A stretch of 64,000 nt of DNA, from the NCBI RefSeq assembly GCF_000337335.1, contig NZ_AOJN01000049.1, positions 339,885 through 403,884 on the forward strand, read 5' to 3'. This DNA comes from Halorubrum distributum JCM 10118 (GTDB lineage Archaea; Halobacteriota; Halobacteria; Halobacteriales; Haloferacaceae). This document shows, one piece after another, positions 15,775 through 24,240 of the stretch. Numbering within the stretch: position 1 is the stretch's first letter; each line of letters starts with the position of its first letter. The notes under the pieces are model-generated. The model did not search any database. It saw only the letters and a list, made by a program, of their open reading frames with translations, and was not told the origin of the DNA. Both the position numbers and the translations under genes were made by a program.

Positions 15775-16950
15775 TTACCCCCTCCGCACGACCGCACCCG
15801 ACTCGACGCGGCCGTCGAGCACGACCCCCGCGTCGGCGTCGACATCGTCGCCGACGACCGCGCCGTCGGTGAGCGTCGATCCCGCGCCGACGGCAGCGTT
15901 GTCGCCGACCACGCCGGCGAGTTCGACGCCGTGGTGGACCGCGTCGCCAACGACGACCGTCGCCGGCCCGCCCGCGATCGTCGCGTTCGGGCCGATCCGC
16001 GCGTTGCCGGCGACGATCGCGTCCCGGACGACCGCGCCCGCGCCGATCACGGCGTCGGGGAAGACGACAGCGTTCTCGACCACCGCGCCCGCCTCGACCG
16101 TCGCGTTGCTGCCGAGCGAGGTGCTGCCCCCGAGTGTGACGTTCGGCCCGACGCGCACGTTGCCCGCGAGCGCCACGTCGTCGGCGACCGTCACCGAGTC
16201 GCCGAGGGTAGGACCGTCCGGATCTAACGCCTCGGACTCTCCGATCAGCCCTGCGTTGACGGTCAGTAGGTCCCAGAGGTTCGACACGTCGAGCCAGCGC
16301 CCGTCGTAGCGGACCGCCGACAGCGTCTCGTCCGCGGCGAGCTCGTTGAGCGTCGCCGTGATCGCCAGCTCGCCGGTCGCGTGCGTCTCGCGGATCGCGT
16401 CGAACACGTCCGTGGAGAGGCCGTACACGCCGGCGTTGATCTGGTTGGTCTCGACCGGTCCCTCCGGCTTCTCGTCGATGGCCGTCACGCGGTCGCCGTC
16501 GAGCGTGACGACGCCGTACTCGCGCGGAGTCGCCGCGGACGTGACCGCCATCGCGGGGAGGTCGCCGTCGAGCGCCCGGTCGCGCATCTGGGTGACGACC
16601 GACGGCTCGACGATCCGGTCGCCGTTGAGCACGACGAACGGGCCGTCGACGACCGGCTCGGCCTGGAGGACGGCGTGGCCGGTCCCGAGCTGCGTGGTCT
16701 GTTCGACGTACTCGATCGTGACGCCCCAGTCGTCGCCGTCGCCGAAGTGGTTCCGGATGCGCTCCTGCTCGTAGCCGACGACGAGGACGATCCGGTCAAT
16801 CGCCGTCGCCGTGACGGCCTCAACGACGTGTTCGAGCAGGGGGCGGTTCGCCACGGGGACCATCGGTTTCGGGCGTCGATTTGTCAGCGGCGCCAACCGC
16901 CGTCCCTCACCCGCGGCGAGGATCACCGCGGTTACGGAGTCCGTAGTCAT
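15775..16950 (-). CDS. Sugar-1-phosphate nucleotidyltransferase with left-handed beta-helix
   Basis: About 391 residues. The frame is open further upstream, but the ATG at 16948-16950 leads directly into VTAVILAAGEGRRLAPLTNRRPKPMVPV, described here as the G-x-G-x-R-L nucleotide-binding loop plus the RPKP lysine of NDP-sugar pyrophosphorylases. Further elements are VLNGDRIVEPSVV and the C-terminal string of hexapeptide repeats (G-x-x-V, V-x-x-G) of a left-handed beta-helix. It would activate a sugar phosphate, perhaps glucosamine- or glucose-1-phosphate. It is coupled to glmS (2-base gap). Since a better GlmU candidate lies at 24241, this one may use another sugar or nucleotide. Confidence 0.88.
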   Translation of the reverse strand: MTTDSVTAVILAAGEGRRLAPLTNRRPKPMVPVANRPLLEHVVEAVTATAIDRIVLVVGYEQERIRNHFGDGDDWGVTIEYVEQTTQLGTGHAVLQAEPVVDGPFVVLNGDRIVEPSVVTQMRDRALDGDLPAMAVTSAATPREYGVVTLDGDRVTAIDEKPEGPVETNQINAGVYGLSTDVFDAIRETHATGELAITATLNELAADETLSAVRYDGRWLDVSNLWDLLTVNAGLIGESEALDPDGPTLGDSVTVADDVALAGNVRVGPNVTLGGSTSLGSNATVEAGAVVENAVVFPDAVIGAGAVVRDAIVAGNARIGPNATIAGGPATVVVGDAVHHGVELAGVVGDNAAVGAGSTLTDGAVVGDDVDADAGVVLDGRVESGAVVRRG

Positions 16951-17041
16951 ATCGTACCCGTGTCCCGCCCGGGTGTTAAATCGCTCGCGCAGTGGCGAGC
17001 CGTTGGAGAAGAGTAAAGTATCGAACGTGTCTACGGTGACC

Positions 17042-17422
17042 ATGTCGAAATCGGCCGTCATCGCGGACGACGACGAGACGATCCGGTCGATCCTCCAGTA
17101 CAAGCTGTCGAACGCGGGCTACGACCTGACGGTGTGTCACGACGGCGAGGAGTGTCGACAGGCGCTGAACGAGGACGCGGCGGCCCCCGACGTCGTGGTC
17201 CTCGACGTGATGATGCCCCGGATGAAGGGCACGCAGGTGCTGCGGGCGATCCGGCGCGGCGAGCTCGCCGTCGCCCCCGACGTTCCGGTCGTGATGCTCA
17301 CCTCGCGCGGACAGGAGGCCGACGTGTTGGAGGGGCTCGACTCCGGCGCCGACGAGTACCTCACGAAGCCGTTCAGTCCGAACGAACTGCTGGTCCGCAT
17401 CGACCGACTGGTCGGGGAGTGA
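17042..17422 (+). CDS. Stand-alone response-regulator receiver protein (CheY-like)
   Basis: This 126-residue protein is a receiver domain only. Asp9/Asp10/Asp11 form the acidic pocket (AVIADDDE), Asp55 in VVVLDVMMPRMKG is the phosphoacceptor, Thr87 in VVMLTSRG and Lys109 in YLTKPF are the conserved switch residues. There is no DNA-binding output domain, so it must act by protein contact. The next gene (HEAT-like protein) starts 2 bases after its stop, and the synthase gene overlaps that one, so this is the first gene of an operon for a processive glycosyltransferase. It probably relays a signal from a histidine kinase, perhaps the one at 20702-21865, to the synthase complex. The ATG at 17042 was chosen because it precedes the first beta-strand directly. 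Confidence 0.93.
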   Translation: MSKSAVIADDDETIRSILQYKLSNAGYDLTVCHDGEECRQALNEDAAAPDVVVLDVMMPRMKGTQVLRAIRRGELAVAPDVPVVMLTSRGQEADVLEGLDSGADEYLTKPFSPNELLVRIDRLVGE

Positions 17423-17424
17423 GC

Positions 17425-18693
17425 GTGCCGCTCGCGTTCCAGACCGCGGCGGCGTCGGTTTATGTCCCGGCCACCGATGCCCAGTCGCGGGCGCTCGCGC
17501 TTGCCGTCGTCGTGCTCGGTTCGCTGCTGGTCGCGGCGGCGGTCATCACCCTCGGTTACTCGGCGTTCGCGGCCCGCCGGCGCCGGCGCCGAGAGCCGAT
17601 GCGCGCCGAGCTGCGGTCCGAGCTGCTCGACCGGCTCTACGGGCGCGGGGATCCGGCGTGGGACGAGTGGGTCGCCGGCCGCTCCGCGGCCGAACGCGAC
17701 GAGCTGGAGTCGGTCCTCGACGTGTACCTCCGCGAGCTCGACGGCCGCGACGCCGCGACGCTGGCCGGGCTCGGGCGGGCGCTCGGCCTCGCCGAGCGGT
17801 CGCGCCGCCACGTCGCCGAGGGCGACTACTGGGCCCGGAGCCACGCGCTGGTCTGGCTCGCGCTGCTCCGCGACGCCCCCGACCGCGACCTGCTCCGAGC
17901 GCACTGTACCGAGACGCCGCGCGAGCGCGCCGCGGCCGCCCGCGTGCTGTACGCGGCCGGGACGGACGACTGCGCGACGACCGGCGTCGACCTGCTGCTC
18001 CGCGACGACCCCGTGCCGTTCTCGGTGTTCGGCGTCGACACGCTGTACCGCGTCGCCGAGCGCGACCCGGGCCCGTTCTTCGACCGGGCGGCCGCCGACT
18101 TCGCGACGTGGCCGCCAGCGCTCCAGCGACAGGTGTTGCTTGTCGTCCGTCACCTCACCACCGTGGTCGGGGGCGCCGACCTCTCGTGGGTCGTCGCGGC
18201 GCTGTCGAGCCCGGACTCGAGCGTGCGGGCGGCCGCGTGGCGGGCGCTCGGCGCGTACGGCTGGAACCGGCGGCTCCGCGACGCGGTCGATCTTGAGGCG
18301 ATCCCCGACGAGCCGGCGCCGGCGGTCCGCGCCGACGCCTATCGGGCGCTCGGCGTGTGGGGCGACGCGCCAGCGCTCGCGGCGGTGGAAGCGGCCGGGA
18401 CGGTCGACCCGGACACGCGGGCGCAGGTCACCGCCGCCGAGACGCTGGTCGCCCAGCGCGGGCCGGGGGCCGTGCCCGCGACGAGCGACTCCCCGGGTTC
18501 CGCCGACCGAGCGGCGGACGCGACGGCTGGTCCCGCCGACGAGACGACCGCCGCCGCGCCGGCGGCCCCCGCTCGGGAGGCGGCCCCCTTCGATGTCGCG
18601 TGGGCGTGGGCGGCCGAACACGCCCGCTTCGACCGGCTGGCGCGCGACATCTCGCAGGACCGCGAGCGGCTGTACGACGAGGTGCGCGGATGA
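17425..18693 (+). CDS. Membrane-anchored HEAT-like repeat protein
   Basis: About 422 residues from a GTG at 17425, two bases after the receiver gene stops. One N-terminal membrane segment (residues about 18-45, LALAVVVLGSLLVAAAVITLG) is followed by a basic stretch and a long helical, alanine-rich cytoplasmic region with repeated 'R-A-x-A-x-R-A-L-G-x-x-G' units (for example VRAAAWRALGAYGW and VRADAYRALGVWGD). These read as HEAT or PBS-lyase-like repeats, which usually form protein-interaction surfaces. A Pro/Ala/Thr-rich linker comes before a final helical segment. It overlaps the synthase start by 4 bases (ATGA). The likely role is a scaffold linking the receiver protein to the synthase. Confidence 0.82.
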   Translation: MPLAFQTAAASVYVPATDAQSRALALAVVVLGSLLVAAAVITLGYSAFAARRRRRREPMRAELRSELLDRLYGRGDPAWDEWVAGRSAAERDELESVLDVYLRELDGRDAATLAGLGRALGLAERSRRHVAEGDYWARSHALVWLALLRDAPDRDLLRAHCTETPRERAAAARVLYAAGTDDCATTGVDLLLRDDPVPFSVFGVDTLYRVAERDPGPFFDRAAADFATWPPALQRQVLLVVRHLTTVVGGADLSWVVAALSSPDSSVRAAAWRALGAYGWNRRLRDAVDLEAIPDEPAPAVRADAYRALGVWGDAPALAAVEAAGTVDPDTRAQVTAAETLVAQRGPGAVPATSDSPGSADRAADATAGPADETTAAAPAAPAREAAPFDVAWAWAAEHARFDRLARDISQDRERLYDEVRG

Positions 18694-20690
18694 CGACGCT
18701 CGAGAGTGTCGGGACCACGCTGGTCGTCGGGTCGGGCGTCTTCATCGTCACGTACTACCTGCTGATCAACGCCGGCTACCTGCTGATTCACGTCCTCGCG
18801 CTGTTCCAGCTCCGCGACAGCGTCCGCGAGTCGTCGTGGGACCCCTCGTTCCGCGCCTTCGACAGCCCGTTCTACCCCGGCGTGGCGATGGTCGTGCCCG
18901 CGTACAACGAGGCAGCCAACATCGTCGAGAGCGTGCGCTCGATGCTCGCGCTCAACTACCCCGACCAGGAGATCGTCGTCGTCAACGACGGGTCGTCGGA
19001 CGCCACCCTCGACCGGCTCGAAGAGGCGTTCGGGCTGCGCCCCGTCGACGCCGAGGTCCCGTACGACGTGCCCTCGGAGCCGATACGCGGCGTGTACCGC
19101 TCGGCGACCCACGAGAACCTGCTGGTCGTCGACAAGGAGAACGGGGGCAAAAGCGACGCGCTCAACGCAGGGATCTGGCTCACCGACAAGGAGCTGTTCT
19201 GCGCGGTCGACGCCGACACCGTGATCGACCGCGACGCGCTGCTGGACGTCGTCGTGCCGTTCCTTGAAGACCCCTCGCGGACGGTCGCCAGTGGCGGGAC
19301 CATCCGGGTGGCCAACGAGTGCGTCATCCAAGACGGACAGGTGAAAGAGATCAACCTCCCGAAGACCGGCCTCGCGGGGGTCCAGGTGATGGAGTACCTG
19401 CGTGCGTTCTACTCGGGCCGGCTGGGGCTCGCCCGGCTCAAGGGGCTGATCCTCATCTCGGGCGCGTTCGGCGTATTCCGGACGGACCGCGTCCGCGAGA
19501 TCGGCGGCTACCGTCACGACACGATCACGGAGGACTTCGACGTGGTCGTCCGCCTCCACGAGCACCTCTCGGACAACGACGTCGACTACCGGATCGAGTT
19601 CGTCCCCGAGCCCGTCGCGTGGACGGAGGTGCCGGAGTCGCTCCGGTCGCTGGGCCGCCAGCGGCGCCGCTGGTACCGCGGGATGCTGGAGACGGTGATC
19701 GCCAGTCGCGGCCTCTTCTTCCGCCGGCGCTACGGCCGCGTCGGCACGGTCGTGCTCCCGTTCTTCACCGCCGCGGAGGCGCTCGGCCCGCTCATCGAGG
19801 GGTTCGGCTACGTCCTGCTCCCGCTCGGGTGGTACCTCGGCATCCTCAACGTCGAGTTCTTCCTCACCTTCCTGCTGCTCACCGTAGGCGTCGGCGTCTT
19901 CCTCTCGTGGTTCGGCGTGTTCAGCGAGGTGTGGAGCTACAACCGCTACGAGTCGCCGTGGGACGTCGTTAGGCTGCTTTGGTACGGCATCTTGGAGAAC
20001 TTCGGCTACCGTCAGTGGAAGACGATCGTGGCCTGGCACGGGCTGATCGAGTTCCTCCGCGGCGAGCAGTCGTGGGGCGTGATGGAGCGACGCGGCTTCG
20101 GGGACGGGGAGTCCGAGAGCCCGGCGGTGGGCGCGGCCGCTGCGGCCGGCGGCGTGGCGGCGGGCAGCGGAGACGCGCCCGTGACGACGACAGGTGGCGA
20201 GACGGACGCCGCCGACGCGGGCGCGGCCGCCCACGACGACGGGGACGACGGCGGCTTCGTCTGGGTGGACTGGCTCGCCGACGAGCCCGGGACCGACGGG
20301 CTCCGGTGGCTCGACCGAATCGCGAGCGACGGGCAGCCCGGCGCGTTCGCGTCCGTCGCGGACCTGACCGTCGGCGTCGGCGAGGGCGGGTTCGTCTGGA
20401 CGGCCGACTTCTCGGCCGGCGGCGGCGACGGGGGGTTCGTCTGGGTGACCGATCCCGCGCTCGGCGCGGGCGAGGGGGGTTACGTCCTCGCGGCCGCGGA
20501 CGACGGGAGCGTGCGGCTCGCCGCGACGACGGACTTCTCGGAGGGCCTCGGCGACGGCGGCTTCGTCTGGACGACCGACCCGACGCTCGGTACGGGCGAC
20601 GGCGGGTTAGTGTGGGTCCGCGACGCCGCGGCCGGCGCCGGCGACGGGGGGTTCGTCTGGGTGATCGACGCGGCCGACCCCGCCGAGTAG
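18690..20690 (+). CDS. Processive family-2 glycosyltransferase (polysaccharide synthase) with GGFVW repeat tail
   Basis: This 666-residue membrane protein has every hallmark of a processive GT2 synthase (cellulose, hyaluronan, chitin or PgaC type). They are VVPAYNEAANI (68-78), VVNDGSSD (97-104), the VDADT D-x-D (173-177), TED (280-282) and QRRRW (324-328, the QxxRW motif). A membrane segment occupies residues 10-40 and several more lie at about 350-445. Beyond residue 470 a linker leads to an unusual tail (about 518-666) with seven G-x-G-D/E-G-G-F/Y/L-V-W units, mostly spaced 15 residues. It is the third gene of a coupled operon with a receiver and a HEAT-like protein. With GlmS, GlmM and GlmU encoded nearby, UDP-GlcNAc is a plausible donor, but the product is not proven. 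Confidence 0.92.
   Translation: MTTLESVGTTLVVGSGVFIVTYYLLINAGYLLIHVLALFQLRDSVRESSWDPSFRAFDSPFYPGVAMVVPAYNEAANIVESVRSMLALNYPDQEIVVVNDGSSDATLDRLEEAFGLRPVDAEVPYDVPSEPIRGVYRSATHENLLVVDKENGGKSDALNAGIWLTDKELFCAVDADTVIDRDALLDVVVPFLEDPSRTVASGGTIRVANECVIQDGQVKEINLPKTGLAGVQVMEYLRAFYSGRLGLARLKGLILISGAFGVFRTDRVREIGGYRHDTITEDFDVVVRLHEHLSDNDVDYRIEFVPEPVAWTEVPESLRSLGRQRRRWYRGMLETVIASRGLFFRRRYGRVGTVVLPFFTAAEALGPLIEGFGYVLLPLGWYLGILNVEFFLTFLLLTVGVGVFLSWFGVFSEVWSYNRYESPWDVVRLLWYGILENFGYRQWKTIVAWHGLIEFLRGEQSWGVMERRGFGDGESESPAVGAAAAAGGVAAGSGDAPVTTTGGETDAADAGAAAHDDGDDGGFVWVDWLADEPGTDGLRWLDRIASDGQPGAFASVADLTVGVGEGGFVWTADFSAGGGDGGFVWVTDPALGAGEGGYVLAAADDGSVRLAATTDFSEGLGDGGFVWTTDPTLGTGDGGLVWVRDAAAGAGDGGFVWVIDAADPAE
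20236..20687 (+). repeat. 15-residue GGFVW coding repeats in the synthase C-terminus
   Basis: Seven related units lie in the C-terminal tail of the GT2 protein. The clearest are GVGEGGFVWTADFSA, GGGDGGFVWVTDPAL, GLGDGGFVWTTDPTL and GTGDGGLVWVRDAAA, each 15 residues; the fourth unit is longer and degenerate (GGYV). The repeats alternate Gly/Asp turns with a hydrophobic strand, suggesting a beta-rich stack. DNA copies differ in wobble bases, so selection on the protein is likely. Confidence 0.85.
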
Positions 20691-20701
20691 TCCACCGGCA
20701 A

Positions 20702-21865
20702 TCAGTCCGCGGCCAGCGCCTCGTGGACCGGCTCCGCGGCGTTGACGTCGCTCACCGCGAAGCGGGTCCCCTCGTCGCTGCTGTCGACGGCGAGGTCCCA
20801 GCCGTGGCCCGAGATCACGCGCTCGACCACGAGGAGGCCGAGCCCGAACGACTTGATGTTCTCCGCGTCGGCCGCGGTGAGGGCGTGTTCCACGTCCGTC
20901 GGGAGCCCCGGCCCGTCGTCCGCGACCGCGAAGCCGCCCTCGTCGCCGGTGACCGTCACCGCGACGTCCGGGCCGCCGTGTTCGACGCAGTTACGGAAGA
21001 GGTTCTCGAAGAGCCGCTGAAGCCGCATCTCGTCGGCGAGGACGGTCGTCCCCGTCGCGATGTCGACGGACAGCGTCGCGTCGCGCGTCCGCACCGTGTC
21101 CCAGGCGTTCCGGACGACTCCATCGAGGTCCACCCGCGTCCGCTCGCCGACGTCCGTCCCCTCCTTCGCCAGCATGAGGCACTCGGCGATCATCGACTCC
21201 ATCCGGTCGAGCGCGCCCCGGACGCGATCGAGGAACTCGGCCGCCTGCCCGCTGACGTGGTCCTGTGCGAGCTCCGTGAACCCGATCGCCCCCGACAGTG
21301 GGTTTCGGAGGTCGTGGGCGACGATGCCGGCGAACTCGTCGAGCCGCTCGTTCTGCTCGCGGAGTTCGGCGTAGTGCTTCTGCCGTTCGAGCTCGCTGCC
21401 CACCCACTCCGCGAGCACCGCGACGAAGTCGCGCTCAGACTCCGTGATCGGGTCGTTGCGCGGCTCCGCGTCGGAGAAGCAGAGCGTCCCGTACGTCTCG
21501 CCGTCGATGTCGACTGCGGCGCCGACGTAGCAGTGGAGCCCGGTCGTCTCCAGCGCGTCGTCGTCGCGGTACTCGCTGTCGCGCGCGTCAGCGAAGCCGA
21601 GCGGCTCGCCGCTCTCGACGACGTGGCGACACCACGTCCCGTTGAGGTCGACGACGCCCCTCCGGGCGTAGGGGCCGCTCTGGATGTTCGTCTCGACCAC
21701 CTCGTACCGGCCGTCGCCGGTGTACGAGAGCACGCCGTTGTCGACGCCGAGGTACTCCCGGCCGACGTCGATCGCCTTCCGAATGCGCTCTTCGGCCGAG
21801 AGGTCGGTCGCGGTCAACTCCAGCAGGCTCTTGAATGGATCAGCGGGGACCGTATGCGATGACAT
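20702..21865 (-). CDS. Soluble GAF-domain sensor histidine kinase
   Basis: About 387 residues from the ATG at 21863-21865; an upstream in-frame extension is basic and unlike the family. A GAF domain (residues about 25-160) with LCFSDAEPR and a Cys/His-containing segment comes first, followed by a coiled linker, then the H-box FAGIVAHDLRNPLSGAIGF (phospho-acceptor His184), an N-box LFRNCVEHGG, and ADDGPGLP plus FGLGLLVVERV of the ATPase domain. No membrane segment is seen, so it senses an internal signal. It ends 11 bases from the convergent synthase gene and diverges from the glycosidase-like lipoprotein gene. It is a natural partner for the lone receiver at 17042, though this is inferred from location. 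Confidence 0.93.
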   Translation of the reverse strand: MSSHTVPADPFKSLLELTATDLSAEERIRKAIDVGREYLGVDNGVLSYTGDGRYEVVETNIQSGPYARRGVVDLNGTWCRHVVESGEPLGFADARDSEYRDDDALETTGLHCYVGAAVDIDGETYGTLCFSDAEPRNDPITESERDFVAVLAEWVGSELERQKHYAELREQNERLDEFAGIVAHDLRNPLSGAIGFTELAQDHVSGQAAEFLDRVRGALDRMESMIAECLMLAKEGTDVGERTRVDLDGVVRNAWDTVRTRDATLSVDIATGTTVLADEMRLQRLFENLFRNCVEHGGPDVAVTVTGDEGGFAVADDGPGLPTDVEHALTAADAENIKSFGLGLLVVERVISGHGWDLAVDSSDEGTRFAVSDVNAAEPVHEALAAD

Positions 21866-21984
21866 GGTGAGCAAGCAGGTCGTTACCGACGGTAGGTGCG
21901 CCCGTCTGATAAAAGCGCGAGTTCGGTTCGACGGCCGCCCCGTCGGAGAAGTAGGCTTAACCATCTCCCACCGTAGGTGAGACT

Positions 21985-24216
21985 GTGCGCAGACGCCGTT
22001 TCCTGGGCCGCGTCGGGGTGGCGGGGGCGGTCGGCACCGCCGGCTGCGGCCTCCGCGACGACGCCAACGGGTCGGGAGGCGACGGTCCCTCCCGGCAGTT
22101 CCGCATCGGCGACGACGGCTTCGAGGTCGCGGTCGACGGCGGCGGCTTCGAGCCCCTGTCGGTCCGCGGCGTGAACCTCGGAATGGCCAAGCCCGGGCGG
22201 TTCCCGGGCGAGGCGGCGATCACCCGCGCGGAGTACGACCGCTGGCTGGAACTGATGGGCGAACTGAACGTCAACGTCGTCCGCGTGTACACCGTCCACC
22301 CCCCGGCGTTTTACCGGGCGCTCGCGGCGTACAACCGCTCGCACGCGGAGCCGATATACGTCCTCCACGGCAACTGGATCGGCGAGGAGACCCTCCGCGA
22401 GGCGGGCGACGCGACCTCGCTGTCGGCGGCCTTCGACCGCTCGATCCGACAGGTCGTCGACGCGGTCCACGGCGCGACGACCGTCAAGCCGGAGCCCGGC
22501 TACGCGAGCGGGACGTACGACGCGGACGTGAGCGACGCCGTCCTCGGGTACATCGCCGGCATCGAGTGGCCGCCGGCGGTCGTCGCGGAGACGGACCGGG
22601 TGAACGCGCCGGGCGGCTACGACGGCGAGTTCCTCGCCGCGCCCGCCGGCTCCCCGTTCGAGGCGTGGCTCGCCGCCCGCCTCGACGCGGTCGTCGCGTA
22701 CGAGGCCGACGAGTACGACGCACAACGGCCCGCGGCGTTCACGAACTGGGTGACGACCGACCCGCTCGAACACCCGTACGAGCCGTTCCCGAACGAGGAC
22801 GCGGTCTCCGTCGACCCCGACGCCGTCGCCGCGACGGACGCGTACGACGCCGGGACCTTCGCCGCCTACCACGTCTATCCGTACTACCCGCCGCTGTTGA
22901 ACGAGACGCCCGAGTACGTGGACTACGAGGACCACCGCGGCGAGCCGAACAGCTACGCGGGCTACCTGAACGACCTCGTCGGGGCGACCGACCACCCGCT
23001 GCTCGTCGCGGAGTTCGGCGTCCCCGCGTCCCGCGGGATCGCGCAACGAGACGTCCACGGCCGCGACCAGGGACACCTCACCGAAACCGAGCAGGGCGAG
23101 ATCCTCGCCGCGATGTACGCGGACATCCGCGAGGCCGGGACTGCGGGCGGCGTCGTCTTCAGCTGGCACGACGAGTGGTTCAAGCGGACGTGGAACCTCG
23201 CGCCCTTCTCGGACCCGAACCGGCGGCCGTTCTGGTCGAACGTCCAGACGCCGGAACAGCGGTTCGGGCTGCTCGCGTTCGACCCGGCCGATGCGGTGCC
23301 GCTGGACGGATCGCCCGAGGCGTGGGCGGACGCGACCGCCGCGACGCCCGAGCGCGACCCGCTCCGGCTCGGCGACGGCGCCGACCCGGCGCGCGAACTG
23401 ACCGCGGTCCGCGCGACGAGCGACGCGGCGTACCTCAACGTCCGGCTCGAGTTCGTGGAGCTGGACGGCGAGCCGGACTGGGACGCGACCAACTACCTCA
23501 TCTCGCTCGGGACCACCGGCTCAGACGCGCGGGCGCTCCCGTACGGGGTCGGCGGGGCGGCGCCCGCCGACTTCGTCGTCCGACTCGGCGGCCCCGACGA
23601 CTCGCGGATGACGGTGTACCCCCGCTACGACGCCTTCGCGTTCGAGTACGGCGCCGAGGCCGGCCTTGACCTCGACCGGTACCGAGATCCCGACCCCGGC
23701 GACTTCACCCCGCTCCGGCTGGTGATCAACCGCGGGTACACCGTGCCGGTGACGGACGAGTACGTCCCCTTCGAGTCGGTGGAAACCGGGCGGCTGCGCT
23801 ACGGGAACGGGAACCCCGAGTCGCCAGAATACGACTCGCTCGCCGACGTCCACGTCGCCCCGTCGAGCGACGCGATCGAGCTCCGAATCCCATGGGGGCT
23901 GCTCAACGTGGCCGACCCGAGCCGTCGGCGGCGACTCGCCGACCTCTGGACCGACGGGCTCGACACCTACGAGACGATCGAGTCGATCGACGTCGCCGCG
24001 GCCTCGTACGTCCCCGCGGATGCCGAGGGGACGGCACGGCCGCTCGACGCCCCCACGAACCTCACGCACGCGGTCCCGGGCGTCGCGGACGGCGCGCTGT
24101 CTTCTCGCGCGTTCGAGCCGCCGACGTGGGACCGCCCGGCGTACAGCGAGCGGCTCAAGGAGTCGGCAGACGCGGTCGCCGACGTCTTCGATCGGTACGC
24201 GCGGCGAGAGGAGTGA
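21985..24216 (+). CDS. Tat-exported lipoprotein, glycoside-hydrolase-like
   Basis: This 743-residue protein starts at a GTG (21985) with a short RRRRFLGRVGVAGAVGTAGC signal: twin arginines, a hydrophobic stretch and a lipobox ending at Cys21, so it should be a Tat-exported membrane lipoprotein. The next 400 residues resemble a (beta/alpha)8 glycosidase of the GH2/GH5/GH72 type. It has SVRGVNLGM, NVNVVRVYTVHP, a GIEWPP strand (Glu near residue 193), LLVAEFGVPASRG (Glu near 343, the nucleophile position) and FSWHDEWFKRTWN. A beta-rich C-terminal domain follows. Placed beside the processive synthase, it may trim or remodel the polymer outside the cell. The substrate is unknown. Confidence 0.82.
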   Translation: MRRRRFLGRVGVAGAVGTAGCGLRDDANGSGGDGPSRQFRIGDDGFEVAVDGGGFEPLSVRGVNLGMAKPGRFPGEAAITRAEYDRWLELMGELNVNVVRVYTVHPPAFYRALAAYNRSHAEPIYVLHGNWIGEETLREAGDATSLSAAFDRSIRQVVDAVHGATTVKPEPGYASGTYDADVSDAVLGYIAGIEWPPAVVAETDRVNAPGGYDGEFLAAPAGSPFEAWLAARLDAVVAYEADEYDAQRPAAFTNWVTTDPLEHPYEPFPNEDAVSVDPDAVAATDAYDAGTFAAYHVYPYYPPLLNETPEYVDYEDHRGEPNSYAGYLNDLVGATDHPLLVAEFGVPASRGIAQRDVHGRDQGHLTETEQGEILAAMYADIREAGTAGGVVFSWHDEWFKRTWNLAPFSDPNRRPFWSNVQTPEQRFGLLAFDPADAVPLDGSPEAWADATAATPERDPLRLGDGADPARELTAVRATSDAAYLNVRLEFVELDGEPDWDATNYLISLGTTGSDARALPYGVGGAAPADFVVRLGGPDDSRMTVYPRYDAFAFEYGAEAGLDLDRYRDPDPGDFTPLRLVINRGYTVPVTDEYVPFESVETGRLRYGNGNPESPEYDSLADVHVAPSSDAIELRIPWGLLNVADPSRRRRLADLWTDGLDTYETIESIDVAAASYVPADAEGTARPLDAPTNLTHAVPGVADGALSSRAFEPPTWDRPAYSERLKESADAVADVFDRYARREE

Positions 24217-24240
24217 GCCCGCCCCCGCGTCGACCGGGCG

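Noticed and set aside
16951-17103. A 51-residue N-terminal extension of the nucleotidyltransferase at 15775-16950
   Set aside because: It is antisense to the start of the receiver gene and its promoter, and the conserved nucleotide-binding loop begins right after the ATG at 16950.
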